Source: Herbiconiux sp. L3-i23
Lineage (GTDB): Bacteria > Actinomycetota > Actinomycetes > Actinomycetales > Microbacteriaceae
Reading direction: 5' to 3'
Length of the DNA: 64,000 nt
Assembly: GCF_023734115.1 (NCBI RefSeq)
Contig: NZ_AP025737.1
Span: forward strand, 2,666,001 to 2,730,000
Shown: positions 34,427 through 43,035 of the stretch, piece after piece
How positions within the stretch are numbered: the first letter of the stretch is position 1
How the letters are laid out: each line of letters opens with the position of its first letter
The notes under the pieces: model-generated
Databases searched by the model: none
What the model was told of the DNA's origin: nothing
What the model saw: the letters and a program-made list of their open reading frames with translations, nothing else
Made by a program: the position numbers and the translations under genes

Positions 34427-35677
34427 TCACAGCGACGTCGGGTGGGTGGCGTTCACCCTAGTCGACCGGCCTTGTCGCTTGGCTGAACGGGTCAGCGTCG
34501 GACGTGTGAGGCGATGAAGGACGATGACCGCGACGATGCCGAGCAGCATCACACCGGCGGCCGCGTACGGCAGTGCGAGCAGGCCGGCGGACTCGAGCAG
34601 GCCGGCGCCGACGAGCGCGCCGCCGCCGATGCCGATGTTGAACGAGGTGGTCATCCATGCAGAGGCGAGGTCCCGGATCCGCGGTGACGCGATCTGCATC
34701 ATCCGCGTCTGGAAGAGGGGCGCGAGCGAGCCCTGCACCAGGCCCCAGAGGACGAGCAGGACGACCACGATCCACGGCACGTCGGCGGTGAGCGCGAGCA
34801 GCACCAGGGCGAGCGCCGAGACGCCGACGGCGGTGACGATCGCCTGCACCGGGTACTTGCCGGCCACCATCCCCGACACCACGAGACCGATGGCGCCGGC
34901 GCCGCCGTAGAGGAACAGGAGAGGGCTGACCCAGGTCGGGTCGAAGCCGACCGGGCCGATGATGAACGGCGCCACGTAGGTGTAGAAGATGTTCTGGCCG
35001 CCGACCGCGAGCACGATCAGCACGCAGGTGCCGAGCACGACCACCAGCGTCGGGTCGCGTCTCGTGGGAAGCGGGATCTCGCCCGTCGCGAGCGAGACGC
35101 GGTGGTCGACGGGAGGCAGGAAGAACAGCAGCAGCGCCGCGAGCACCAGCATCGCGGCGGCGATCGCGGTGAAGGCGAGACGCCAGCCGAGCGCGTGACC
35201 GAGCGCCGTGCCGAGCGGGACACCGAGCACGAACGCGGCCGATCCTCCCGCCGCCGTGATGGCGACCGCGCGGGGCAGGAGGTGTTTCGGCACGAGGTGC
35301 GCGGAGTAGGAGCCCACGATGGCCCAGAACAGACCGTGGGCGAGCCCGCCGACGATGCGCGCACCGATGAGCAGCTCGTAGCTCGGCGCGATCGCGGCAC
35401 CGATCGTGGCGAGAGCGTTCAACCCGAGCACCACGACGACGAGCCGTTTGCGCGAGTAGTTGCGGGTGAGGGCCGCGAGCGGCGCGGTCGCGACGACGAC
35501 GGTCGCGGCGAACACGGAGACGAGCAGCCCGATCTGCGCCTCGGACACGCCGAGGTCGCGCGCCATGTCGGGGAGGAGACCGGTGGGCAGGAATTCTCCG
35601 GTCACCGAGACGAAGATGGCACCGGCGAGGACCGCGAGGCCGACGGTGGGGAAACGGGTCGGCGCGGAGGTCTGCAT
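34427..35677 (-). CDS. MFS transporter, DHA1 type (AraJ-like efflux)
   Basis: A 416-residue, 12-helix major-facilitator protein. The N-terminal half has FLPTGLLPDMARDLGVSEAQ and the A-loop R-N-Y-S-R-K-R between helices 2 and 3, features of the DHA1 sugar/drug efflux group (AraJ, PbuE). Substrate unknown. The ATG at 35677 is preferred to one four codons upstream: GAGG is six bases before it, and TAAAAT on the minus strand ends ten bases before it, overlapping the upstream ATG. It diverges from purU across only 39 bp. Confidence 0.85.
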   Translation of the reverse strand: MQTSAPTRFPTVGLAVLAGAIFVSVTGEFLPTGLLPDMARDLGVSEAQIGLLVSVFAATVVVATAPLAALTRNYSRKRLVVVVLGLNALATIGAAIAPSYELLIGARIVGGLAHGLFWAIVGSYSAHLVPKHLLPRAVAITAAGGSAAFVLGVPLGTALGHALGWRLAFTAIAAAMLVLAALLLFFLPPVDHRVSLATGEIPLPTRRDPTLVVVLGTCVLIVLAVGGQNIFYTYVAPFIIGPVGFDPTWVSPLLFLYGGAGAIGLVVSGMVAGKYPVQAIVTAVGVSALALVLLALTADVPWIVVVLLVLWGLVQGSLAPLFQTRMMQIASPRIRDLASAWMTTSFNIGIGGGALVGAGLLESAGLLALPYAAAGVMLLGIVAVIVLHRLTRPTLTRSAKRQGRSTRVNATHPTSL

Positions 35678-35686
35678 GTCGAACCT

Positions 35687-35708
35687 CATTTTAGTCGGCC
35701 ACTACGCT
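35687..35708. promoter_or_regulatory. overlapping divergent -10 elements for the MFS gene and purU
   Basis: TAAAAT on the minus strand (about 35687-35692) serves the MFS gene; TACGCT on the plus strand (35703-35708) lies eight bases before the purU GTG. The two start codons are only 39 bp apart, so the -35 regions must lie inside or over the opposite gene's 5' end and polymerases would compete. Confidence 0.5.
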
Positions 35709-35716
35709 TGACCCTC

Positions 35717-36604
35717 GTGACCACGAGCCTCCTCGCCCCCGAGACCGCGCACACGGGTGCGGGCAACTGGGTGCTCACCCTCGTCTGCCGCGACCAGCCC
35801 GGCATCGTGCACGCGGTGAGCGGCGCGATCGTGGAGGCGCGGGGCAACATCCTCGAGTCGCAGCAGTTCTCGAGCCACGACACGGGCCGCTTCTTCATGC
35901 GCCTGCAGCTCGAGACGGACGCGACCCGGGACGAGGTCGCCGCCGCGCTCGAGCCGGTGATCGCCCGATTCGGCATGGCATGGCAGCTCGACCGTGCCGG
36001 CCGCCCGAAGCGCACCCTGGTTCTCGTCTCGACGGCGGCGCACTGCCTCAACGACTTGCTGTTCCGTCAGCGCTCCGGTCAGATGCCGATCGACATCCCG
36101 CTGGTCCTGAGCAACCACGGCACTCTGCGCTCGCTCGCCGAATTCAACGGTGTGCCGTTCGAGTCGCTGCCCGTCGTCGACGCCGACAGCAAGGCGGCGT
36201 TCGAGCAGCGGGTGCTCGACGCGGTCGACGAGCACGACATCGAACTCGTGGTGCTGGCCCGCTACATGCAGATCCTCTCCCCCGAGCTGTGCGAGAAGCT
36301 GCGCGGCCGGGTCATCAACATCCACCACTCGTTCCTGCCCGGCTTCAAGGGGGCGAATCCGTACCGCCAGGCGCACGCCCGCGGGGTGAAGCTGATCGGT
36401 GCGACCGCGCACTTCGTCACGAGCGATCTCGACGAGGGCCCGATCATCGAGCAGAACGTGGTGCGGGTCGACCATTCCCGTACCCCCGAGGAGCTCGTCT
36501 CGATCGGTCAGGACGAGGAGAGCCGCACTCTGCGCCAGGCCGTCACCTGGTTCGCCGAGGACCGCGTCCTCCTCGACGGCGCCCGCACCATCATCTTCCG
36601 CTGA
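35717..36604 (+). CDS. purU: formyltetrahydrofolate deformylase
   Basis: Hydrolyses 10-formyl-THF to THF + formate, feeding formate and balancing one-carbon pools. The 295-residue product has an N-terminal ACT domain (WVLTLVCRDQPGIVHAVSGA) that senses Met/Gly in characterised members, then the formyltransferase fold with VLSNHGTLRSLAE, NIHHSFLPGFKGANPY and the catalytic Asp in TSDLDEGPIIEQ. GTG at 35717 is eight bases after TACGCT, suggesting a leaderless mRNA. It links functionally to glyA-folD and purHN in this window. Confidence 0.95.
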   Translation: MTTSLLAPETAHTGAGNWVLTLVCRDQPGIVHAVSGAIVEARGNILESQQFSSHDTGRFFMRLQLETDATRDEVAAALEPVIARFGMAWQLDRAGRPKRTLVLVSTAAHCLNDLLFRQRSGQMPIDIPLVLSNHGTLRSLAEFNGVPFESLPVVDADSKAAFEQRVLDAVDEHDIELVVLARYMQILSPELCEKLRGRVINIHHSFLPGFKGANPYRQAHARGVKLIGATAHFVTSDLDEGPIIEQNVVRVDHSRTPEELVSIGQDEESRTLRQAVTWFAEDRVLLDGARTIIFR

Positions 36605-36629
36605 CCCCGGTAGGGCGTTCCGGGCGAGC

Positions 36630-36739
36630 GCGCACGTTTCGGCGGGCCGCGTGCGCCGCAACGCACTCGCACCATCGGATATTGCGGGGATTAACGCACG
36701 TTTCGGCGGGCGCACAAGCCCGGAACGTGCGTTCTCGCG
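36630..36739. repeat. intergenic repeat unit, copy 1 (with a partial second unit)
   Basis: 36674-36739 reads ATCGGATATTGCGGG, then AACGCACGTTTCGGCGGG, a short loop, and CCCGGAACGTGCGTT followed by CTCGC. AACGCACGTT (36693-36702) pairs with AACGTGCGTT (36724-36733). A partial unit, GCGCACGTTTCGGCGGG, precedes it at about 36631-36647. A closely similar 66-bp copy lies at 61535-61600, 25 kb away, so this is a dispersed palindromic element. Confidence 0.75.
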
Positions 36740-36784
36740 GGGTCACCCCAGCGTCCGGTCGCCCCTCGTCGATAGCGTGGAGCG

Positions 36785-38104
36785 ATGAGCTCCTTCGATC
36801 CGCGCGCATTGCCCCTCGACAAGACCTCCGAATCGCGGCTGCGACAGGCGGGACTGACCTACCGTCTGGTCGACACGTCGGACGCCGACTGGTTCGGGAC
36901 GTGGTTGCGTTCGGACGCTCGAGGCTTCCACGACGTCGACCCCGAGGACGCGGTGCTCGCGGATACCCGCGCCGCACTCGCCTACCGCCGCACCACCGAG
37001 GTCGTCGACCCGACTTCGTCGACCCCCGACGCCGCGATCGCGACCGTCAGCTCGTGGCCGGCCGAACTCACCGTCTCTCCGGGGCGGCTCGTCGAGGCGT
37101 GGGCGATCAGCGCCGTGACCGTGAGTCCCACCCATTCCGGCCGGGGCGTTGCCCGCGCACTCCTCGAAAGCGAGCTGCGCACCGCGGCGGCGGCCGGCCT
37201 GCCGCTCGCGGCGCTCACCGTGTCGGAGTCGACCCTCTACGGCCGTTACGGTTTCGCGCCGGCCGCGATGACGGCCGACTGGCGGATTCGCACCGCCCGC
37301 GCGAAGTGGACCGGGCCGATCCCGGACGGGATCGTCGAACTCATCAGCCGACACGAGTGGCGCGATCAGATCGACGACCTGTACGAGCGGGTCCGACTTC
37401 AGAACCCGGGACACATCGACGCGTGGGCGCGTCGCTTCGATCAAAAGGCGGGCCTCACCGGCGAGAGCCCCGAGCACGAGTCGCGCCGCCTCCGCGCCGC
37501 CCGGTACCTCGATGAGACCGGCGAGGTGCGCGGCCTGATGCTCTACCGGGTCTCGGCCGCCGACGACGCCGAGTTCACCGACCATAAGCTCACCGTCGAC
37601 TCGCTGATCACCGAGACCGACGACGCCGAGACGGCCCTCTGGCGGCTCGCTCTCACAACGCCTCTGGTCAGCGAGGTGATCGCGCCGCTTCGCCGCCTCG
37701 ACGAACCCGTGCGCTGGCAGATCGCCGACTGGCGGGCGGCGCTGGTGTCGCCGCGCGACAACCTGTGGCTGCGGATCCTCGATGTCCCCGCGACGCTGAC
37801 CTCGCGTCGGTACGACTCCCCGGGCGCGGTGACCCTGCAGGTCTCCGATCCCCTCGGTCATGCCGAGGGCACCTGGATCCTTGGCGTCGGCTCCGACGGC
37901 AGGGCGACGGTCGAACCTGCCAGTGGCGCCGATGCCGCCACGATCTCGCTCGACATCGCCACGCTCTCGGCGATCTTCCTCGGCGCGGTGTCCGTCGACA
38001 CTCTCGCTCGCGCGGGCCGGATCACCGGCGACGCGGAGTCGATCCGCCGAGCCGATGCGCTCTTCCACACCGCGACCGAGCCGTGGTTGCCCTTCTGGTT
38101 CTGA
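36785..38104 (+). CDS. Eis-family GNAT N-acetyltransferase
   Basis: A 439-residue member of the Eis family (two GNAT domains plus an SCP2-like C-terminal domain). Acetyl-CoA motif VSPTHSGRGVARALLESEL near residues 115-135, then LTVSESTLYGRYGFAPA, the second strand/helix set, and a C-terminus ending in WLPFWF; Eis proteins use the terminal carboxylate as part of the active site. Eis enzymes acetylate aminoglycosides and other amines, but the natural substrate here is unknown. TAGCGT sits six bases before the ATG (leaderless type). Confidence 0.85.
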   Translation: MSSFDPRALPLDKTSESRLRQAGLTYRLVDTSDADWFGTWLRSDARGFHDVDPEDAVLADTRAALAYRRTTEVVDPTSSTPDAAIATVSSWPAELTVSPGRLVEAWAISAVTVSPTHSGRGVARALLESELRTAAAAGLPLAALTVSESTLYGRYGFAPAAMTADWRIRTARAKWTGPIPDGIVELISRHEWRDQIDDLYERVRLQNPGHIDAWARRFDQKAGLTGESPEHESRRLRAARYLDETGEVRGLMLYRVSAADDAEFTDHKLTVDSLITETDDAETALWRLALTTPLVSEVIAPLRRLDEPVRWQIADWRAALVSPRDNLWLRILDVPATLTSRRYDSPGAVTLQVSDPLGHAEGTWILGVGSDGRATVEPASGADAATISLDIATLSAIFLGAVSVDTLARAGRITGDAESIRRADALFHTATEPWLPFWF

Positions 38105-38141
38105 CGCAGATCCTGCGTTCGCGGACGGCGATCGAGAGGGG

Positions 38142-38168
38142 CTGGCACTCGGCATACGAGAGTGCTAA
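38142..38168 (+). promoter_or_regulatory. CIRCE element (HrcA operator) upstream of hsp20
   Basis: CTGGCACTC-N9-GAGTGCTAA matches the CIRCE consensus TTAGCACTC-N9-GAGTGCTAA: the right half is perfect and the left half differs at two positions. It lies 67 bp before the hsp20 start. CIRCE is the binding site of the heat-shock repressor HrcA. Confidence 0.85.
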
Positions 38169-38183
38169 TTTCTGTTTCTAGAA

Positions 38184-38204
38184 GTTGAGTCACCCCGACT
38201 CAAC
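38184..38204 (+). promoter_or_regulatory. HAIR element (HspR operator) upstream of hsp20
   Basis: GTTGAGT-N7-ACTCAAC closely matches the HAIR consensus CTTGAGT-N7-ACTCAAG recognised by HspR; only the outermost pair differs and it stays complementary. It lies 15 bp downstream of the CIRCE element and 30 bp before the start codon, where binding would block transcription. Confidence 0.8.
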
Positions 38205-38234
38205 TCGACTACTTCGACAGAAAGGAACATTCCG

Positions 38235-38660
38235 ATGGCTATGAACTTCGACCCGTTCCGCGAGCTCGACCGCGTCGCCGGTTCGCTGCTCGACAACCGG
38301 AGCCCTCGCGTGATGCCGATGGATCTGTACCGCGACGGCGACACCTACGTGCTCTCCGCCGACATGCCGGGCATCGACCCCGGCTCGGTCGACATCGACG
38401 TCGACGGTCAGCTGCTGACCATCCGCGCCGAGCGCACCCTCACCAGCGGTGAGGGCGTCAAGTGGATCGCCCGCGAGCGCCAGTCCGGCTCGTTCCTGCG
38501 CCAGCTGAACCTCGGCCAGGGCGTCGACACCGAGCGCATCGCCGCCTCCTACGAGAACGGCGTGCTCTCGGTCACCATCCCGGTGAGCGAGAAGGCGAAG
38601 CCGCGCAAGATCGAGGTCGCGACCTCCGCTCAGGTCCTCGAGACCCACCCCGCCGCCTGA
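38235..38660 (+). CDS. hsp20: Hsp20/alpha-crystallin small heat-shock protein
   Basis: ATP-independent holdase chaperone of 141 residues. The alpha-crystallin domain spans about residues 30-130: MPMDLYRDGDTYVLSADMPG, LTIRAERT, and the end motif SYENGVLSVTIPVSEKAKPR with the conserved G-V-L. The N-terminus FDPFRELDR is typical. AAAGGAA lies eight bases before the ATG. The promoter region carries both a CIRCE and a HAIR operator, so heat-shock control by both HrcA and HspR is likely. Confidence 0.95.
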   Translation: MAMNFDPFRELDRVAGSLLDNRSPRVMPMDLYRDGDTYVLSADMPGIDPGSVDIDVDGQLLTIRAERTLTSGEGVKWIARERQSGSFLRQLNLGQGVDTERIAASYENGVLSVTIPVSEKAKPRKIEVATSAQVLETHPAA

Positions 38661-38675
38661 CCTCAGGCCGCACGA

Positions 38676-38716
38676 GAAGAAGGGCCCCTCCCGGAAATCG
38701 GAAGGGGCCCTTCTTC
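38676..38716. terminator. bidirectional terminator between hsp20 and icd
   Basis: A 14-bp perfect stem GAAGAAGGGCCCCT / AGGGGCCCTTCTTC with a 13-base loop, centred between the convergent hsp20 and icd genes. Purine-rich and pyrimidine-rich flanks provide a short T-rich tail on either strand. Confidence 0.85.
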
Positions 38717-38732
38717 GTGTCGAGCGAGAGAC

Positions 38733-39947
38733 TCAGCCGAGGCGCGCCTTCAGGTTCTCGGCGAGCGCGTCGAGGAACTCGTCGGTCGTCTGGAACGGCT
38801 GCTCGGGTCCGACGAGCAGCGCCAGGTCCTTCGTCATCTTGCCGCTTTCGACGGTCTTGATGACGACGTCCTCGAGCTCGTGGGTGAAGTCGATGAGCTC
38901 CTGGTTGCCGTCGAGCTTGCCGCGGTGCGCGAGACCGCGCGTCCAGGCGTAGATCGAGGCGATCGGGTTCGTCGAGGTGGGCTTGCCGGCCTGGTACTGG
39001 CGGTAGTGGCGGGTCACGGTGCCGTGCGCCGCCTCGGCCTCGACGATCTTGCCGTCGGGAGTGGTGAGCACGCTGGTCATGAGGCCGAGCGAGCCGAAGC
39101 CCTGCGCGACGGTGTCGGACTGCACATCACCGTCGTAGTTCTTCGCGGCCCACACGTAGCCGCCCTCCCACTTGAGCGCCGCGGCGACCATGTCGTCGAT
39201 GAGGCGGTGCTCGTAGGTGAGGCCGGCCTCGGCGAACCTGTCGGCGAATTCGGCGTCGAAGACCTCCTGGAAGAGATCCTTGAAGCGGCCGTCGTAGGCC
39301 TTGAGGATGGTGTTCTTCGTCGAGAGGTACACCGGGTAGTTGCGGGCGAGACCGTAGTTGAGGCTCGCGCGGGCGAAGTCGCGGATGGAGTCGTCGAGGT
39401 TGTACATCGCCATGGCGACACCGCTCGACGGAGCTTCGAAGACCTCGAACGACTGCGCTTCGGAGCCGTCGGCGGGCTGGAAGCTGACGCTCAGAGTGCC
39501 GGGGCCGTCGAAGCGGAAGTCGGTCGCCTTGTACTGGTCGCCGAACGCGTGGCGGCCGACGATGATCGGCTTGTTCCAGCCGGGCACGAGGCGCGGGATG
39601 TTCGAGATGATGATCGGCTCGCGGAAGATGACGCCGCCGAGGATGTTGCGGATGGTGCCGTTCGGGCTGCGCCACATCTTCTTCAGGCCGAACTCCTCGA
39701 CGCGCGCCTCGTCGGGGGTGATGGTCGCGCACTTCACGCCGACGCCGTGCTTCTGGATGGCGTGCGCCGCATCGACGGTGACCTGGTCGTCGGTCGCGTC
39801 GCGGTTCTCCATACCGAGGTCGTAGTACTCGAGGTCCACGTCGAGATACGGGTGGATCAGCGTGTCCTTGATGCGCTGCCAGATGATGCGGGTCATCTCG
39901 TCGCCGTCGAGTTCGACGACCGTTCCCTCGACCTTGATCTTCGCCAC
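38733..39947 (-). CDS. icd: NADP-dependent isocitrate dehydrogenase
   Basis: TCA-cycle enzyme converting isocitrate to 2-oxoglutarate. The 404-residue product belongs to the homodimeric eukaryote-like class: [51 protein letters not shown], and [16 protein letters not shown] near the C-terminus. I use the GTG at 39947 (MAKIKVEG), which is ten bases after AAGGAG and gives the standard family N-terminus; the ATG three codons upstream has only one base between it and the same ribosome-binding site, though it remains possible. Confidence 0.95.
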   Translation of the reverse strand: MAKIKVEGTVVELDGDEMTRIIWQRIKDTLIHPYLDVDLEYYDLGMENRDATDDQVTVDAAHAIQKHGVGVKCATITPDEARVEEFGLKKMWRSPNGTIRNILGGVIFREPIIISNIPRLVPGWNKPIIVGRHAFGDQYKATDFRFDGPGTLSVSFQPADGSEAQSFEVFEAPSSGVAMAMYNLDDSIRDFARASLNYGLARNYPVYLSTKNTILKAYDGRFKDLFQEVFDAEFADRFAEAGLTYEHRLIDDMVAAALKWEGGYVWAAKNYDGDVQSDTVAQGFGSLGLMTSVLTTPDGKIVEAEAAHGTVTRHYRQYQAGKPTSTNPIASIYAWTRGLAHRGKLDGNQELIDFTHELEDVVIKTVESGKMTKDLALLVGPEQPFQTTDEFLDALAENLKARLG

Positions 39948-40105
39948 GTGCGTCATGCTCCTTCGCTTGTGCGCGCCCGTCCGGGGCACCGCCGACGAGT
40001 TTACCCGCCGGGCCGGATATCTCGACATCGAGATACTTCCGCCTCGACGGATGCGGCGCCGTCGTGTCCGATTTCCGCTAGGTCGACGGCCCGAGGGCGA
40101 CGAGG

Positions 40106-41584
40106 ATGGACGGCATGCAGTTCGACGAGCGCTACCGGGCCATCCAGTCCCGGGACAGTCGCTTCGACGGCCAGTTCTTCACCGCGGTGCACTCGACCGG
40201 GATCTACTGCCGCCCCTCCTGCCCGGCCCGCACCCCGAAACCGGCGAACGTCACCTTCTTCAGCACCAGCGCCGCTGCGCACGAAGCGGGATTCCGTGCG
40301 TGCAAGCGCTGCCTGCCCGAAGCGACGCCCGGCACCCCTCAGTGGAACCTGCGCGACGACCTTTCCGCCCGCGCCATGCGTCTCATCGGCGACGGCGTCG
40401 TCGAGCGCGAAGGCGTGCCCGGTCTCGCGAGCCGCCTCGGTTACTCCAGCCGGCATCTCACCCGCGTGCTCACCGACGAACTCGGCGCAGGTCCCCTCGC
40501 CCTCAGCCGCGCGCACCGCGCCCAGACCGCGCGGACACTGCTCACCTCGACCGATCTCCCCGTGGGCGAGGTCGCGTACGCGTCGGGCTTCGCCAGCGTG
40601 CGCGCCTTCAACGACACGATCGCCGAGGTGTTCGCGCTCACCCCGCGCGAGATCCGCGCCCGCCGCACCGCCTCGATGCCTGCGCCCGGCACGATCGACC
40701 TGACCTTGCCCGTACGCGCGCCGTTCGACCCGACGGGCACCTTCCTGTGGCTCGCCGCCCGCGCGGTGACGGGCGTGGAGGTGGCGACCTCGTCGTCGTA
40801 CAGCCGCACCCTCGCCCTCGCCGGCGGCCCCGCCTGGTTCACGGTCACCCCGGCACCGGGCGGCGTGCGACTCGTCGCGAGTCTCGCCGAGCTGCGCGAC
40901 CTCCCCTCACTGGTCACCCGGGTCCGGCGCCTGTTCGATCTCGACGCCGACCCGGTCGGCATCGACGCCGCCCTCCGAACCGATCCGCTCATCGCCCCTC
41001 TCGTCGACGCGAGTCCCGGCATCCGCCTGCCCGGCACGGTCGATCCCGACGAGATGGTGTTCCGCGCGATCATCGGCCAGCAGATCACGGTCGCCGCGGC
41101 CCGCACCCAGCTCGGCCGGCTCGCCGCGACGGCGGGCACCCCGATCGCCGACGCCCCGGACGGCCTCACCACCCTCTTCCCCGCTCCGGCGCAGATCGCC
41201 CTCCGCGGACGTGAGGCGATGGTCGGCCCTCGGGCGAAGATCGATACCGTCATGACGGTCGCGGCAGCGCTCGCCGAGGGCAGCCTCTCGATCGGTTTCG
41301 GCGACGACCGCGCCGCGCTCCACTCTCGATTCACCGCCGTGCGCGGCATCGGCGACTGGACCGCCGGCTACCTCGCGATGCGCGTACTCGGCAACCCGGA
41401 CGTGCTGCTCACCGGCGACGTCGCCCTGCGCGCCGGCGCCCGTCGCCTGGGCTTCGCGGACACGGTCCCCGAACTGGTCGCCCGCTCGGCGCCCCTGTCC
41501 CCCTGGCGCTCGTACCTCTCGCTGCATCTCTGGGCGGCGAGCGCCGCCCCCACTCCCCCACCGACGAGGAAGGACCCATCATGA
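40106..41584 (+). CDS. alkA: Ada-type regulator / AlkA DNA-3-methyladenine glycosylase fusion
   Basis: A 492-residue fusion for alkylation damage. Residues 1-75 are the Ada zinc domain with Cys35, Cys39, Cys66 and Cys69 (one Cys accepts methyl from phosphotriesters). An AraC-type helix-turn-helix follows ([34 protein letters not shown]). The C-terminal half is Alk[21 protein letters not shown], the helix-hairpin-helix region [17 protein letters not shown] and the catalytic Asp in LLTGDVAL. It can thus sense damage, activate genes and excise bases. ATG 40106 and ATG 40115 both have upstream GAGG. The stop overlaps ogt. Confidence 0.94.
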   Translation: MDGMQFDERYRAIQSRDSRFDGQFFTAVHSTGIYCRPSCPARTPKPANVTFFSTSAAAHEAGFRACKRCLPEATPGTPQWNLRDDLSARAMRLIGDGVVEREGVPGLASRLGYSSRHLTRVLTDELGAGPLALSRAHRAQTARTLLTSTDLPVGEVAYASGFASVRAFNDTIAEVFALTPREIRARRTASMPAPGTIDLTLPVRAPFDPTGTFLWLAARAVTGVEVATSSSYSRTLALAGGPAWFTVTPAPGGVRLVASLAELRDLPSLVTRVRRLFDLDADPVGIDAALRTDPLIAPLVDASPGIRLPGTVDPDEMVFRAIIGQQITVAAARTQLGRLAATAGTPIADAPDGLTTLFPAPAQIALRGREAMVGPRAKIDTVMTVAAALAEGSLSIGFGDDRAALHSRFTAVRGIGDWTAGYLAMRVLGNPDVLLTGDVALRAGARRLGFADTVPELVARSAPLSPWRSYLSLHLWAASAAPTPPPTRKDPS

Positions 41585-42132
41585 CGACGCAGACGACGCA
41601 GACGACGAGCGAAGTCGTAGAGAACGCAGTCGCGAAGAGCGCGGTCGTGGAGATCATCGACACCCCCGACGGCCCGTTCGGCATCATCGAGGGCGAGCGC
41701 GGTGTGCTCGCGTCGGGGTGGACGTCCGATGTCGACGCACTGCTCGCCCGGATCCCCGTCGCGCTGCGGCCCGACGACGTCGCGACGGGCACGACTCGCG
41801 CGGCCGCCGCGGCGCTCGCCTACTACGACGGCGATCTCGCCGCCATCGACACCGTCCCGGTCGAGCAGCTCGGCGGAGTCTTCCGCACGGCGGCGTGGCA
41901 GGCCCTTCGCCGAATCGCTCCCGGGGCTCCGCTCACCTACACCGCTTTCGCCGAGCTGACGGGCTCCCCCCGCGCGGTGCGCGCTGCGGCGAGCGCCTGC
42001 GCGACGAACGCGCCCGCGCTCTTCGTCCCCTGCCACCGAGTGCTGCGCACCGATGGCAGCATGGGCGGTTTCGCGTGGGGAGTCGATGTCAAACGCTCAC
42101 TGCTCGTCCGCGAGGAGCGCCGAACGGCGTGA
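41581..42132 (+). CDS. ogt: methylated-DNA--protein-cysteine methyltransferase
   Basis: Suicide repair protein that takes methyl from O6-methylguanine. The 183-residue product has the active site [20 protein letters not shown] with Cys151, preceded by the recognition helix [11 protein letters not shown]. The ATG overlaps the stop of the Ada/AlkA gene. The first ten codons contain a 9-bp direct repeat (ACGACGCAG twice, then a variant), giving the unusual N-terminus [10 protein letters not shown]; slippage there would add or remove three residues without a frameshift. Confidence 0.94.
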   Translation: MTTQTTQTTSEVVENAVAKSAVVEIIDTPDGPFGIIEGERGVLASGWTSDVDALLARIPVALRPDDVATGTTRAAAAALAYYDGDLAAIDTVPVEQLGGVFRTAAWQALRRIAPGAPLTYTAFAELTGSPRAVRAAASACATNAPALFVPCHRVLRTDGSMGGFAWGVDVKRSLLVREERRTA

Positions 42133-42201
42133 AGGCCGGGATCGGCTGAGATCGATCGGGCGGATGATGCCGCCGTCGCGGCGGGGCAGTAGCCTGTGCG
42201 C

Positions 42202-42654
42202 ATGGCTGACCTGCGCTTGGAAGAACTGAACGCCGGCAACATCGTGGCCGCGAACACCCTGACTCTGAAGCCCGGTCAGGAGCAGTTCGTCGCCCCTGTG
42301 TCGCATTCGATCGCGGAGGCGTACGTCAATCCCACGACCGCTTGGCCGCGCGTCGTGCTCGACGGCGACGAGGTCGTCGGCTTCATCATGGGCAACTTCG
42401 ACCCCGACGCCGACCAGCCCGAGTTCCGCAGCTGCATCTGGCGCATCAACGTCGCCGCCGACGCCCAGGGGCGCGGCGTCGGAACCTTCGGGGTGAAGGC
42501 GCTCGCCGCCGAGGCGCGCACCCGCGGTTTCCACCGCCTCACGGTCATCTGGGAGTCGGGCGAGGCGGGGCCCGAGGAGTTCTTCCTGCACGTCGGCTTC
42601 GTCCCGATCGGCGAGACCCAGTACGGCGAGGTCATCGGCGCCCTCGAGATCTGA
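42202..42654 (+). CDS. GNAT-family N-acetyltransferase
   Basis: A 150-residue single-domain acetyltransferase with the acetyl-CoA loop VAADAQGRGVGTFGVKALAA (Q-G-R-G-V-G) near residues 85-105, and a spermidine-acetyltransferase-like start (LRLEELNAGNIVAANTLTL). The substrate is unknown; similar proteins acetylate polyamines or antibiotics. TAGCCT (42190-42195) is six bases before the ATG, so this has its own leaderless promoter although it lies between two alkyl-DNA repair genes. A GTG two codons earlier touches the -10 and is unlikely to be used. Confidence 0.82.
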   Translation: MADLRLEELNAGNIVAANTLTLKPGQEQFVAPVSHSIAEAYVNPTTAWPRVVLDGDEVVGFIMGNFDPDADQPEFRSCIWRINVAADAQGRGVGTFGVKALAAEARTRGFHRLTVIWESGEAGPEEFFLHVGFVPIGETQYGEVIGALEI

Positions 42655-42657
42655 CGC

Positions 42658-42984
42658 GTGGCGGTCTTCGAACGCTCGGGCGAGTACACCGAGCAGGTGC
42701 TGGACCTCGTCGCGCAGATCCCGCCCGGTCGGGTGATGACCTACGGCGATGTCGCGTGGGCGTTCGGTCGTCCCGGTGCGCGGGCGGTCGGGATGGTCAT
42801 GCGCTACCACGGTTCCGGGGTCGCCTGGTGGCGGGTGCTCCGCGCGGGCGGCCACCCGCCGACCGGTCACGAGGACAGCGCCAGGGCCCACTACGAGGAG
42901 GAGGGCACTCCCGTCGTTCCCGCCGACACTCCCGCCGGGTACCGCGTCGACCTCGGGCGGGCGGCCTGGTCGCCCGACGACTGA
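42658..42984 (+). CDS. alkyltransferase-like protein (ATL)
   Basis: A 108-residue MGMT-like protein without methyltransferase activity. It keeps the DNA-binding fold (YTEQVLDLVAQIPPGRVMTYG, ARAVGMVMR) but the active-site P-C-H-R-V is replaced by A-W-W-R-V (residues 56-60), with Trp at the acceptor-Cys position, the hallmark of ATLs. ATLs bind O6-alkylguanine and hand it to nucleotide-excision repair. The GTG start is three bases after the previous stop. It complements Ogt and Ada/AlkA in this cluster. Confidence 0.88.
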   Translation: MAVFERSGEYTEQVLDLVAQIPPGRVMTYGDVAWAFGRPGARAVGMVMRYHGSGVAWWRVLRAGGHPPTGHEDSARAHYEEEGTPVVPADTPAGYRVDLGRAAWSPDD

Positions 42985-42990
42985 CGTCCG

Positions 42991-43035
42991 GCGATCCTGG
43001 GGCCCCGTCCGAAGACGGAGCCCCAGAAAGATCGC
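42991..43035. terminator. bidirectional terminator between ATL and ABC transporter genes
   Basis: Nested perfect pairing: GCGATC / GATCGC outside, CTGGGGC / GCCCCAG (42997-43003 with 43020-43026) and CCGTC-CGAA-GACGG inside. It lies directly between two convergent genes. Confidence 0.85.
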
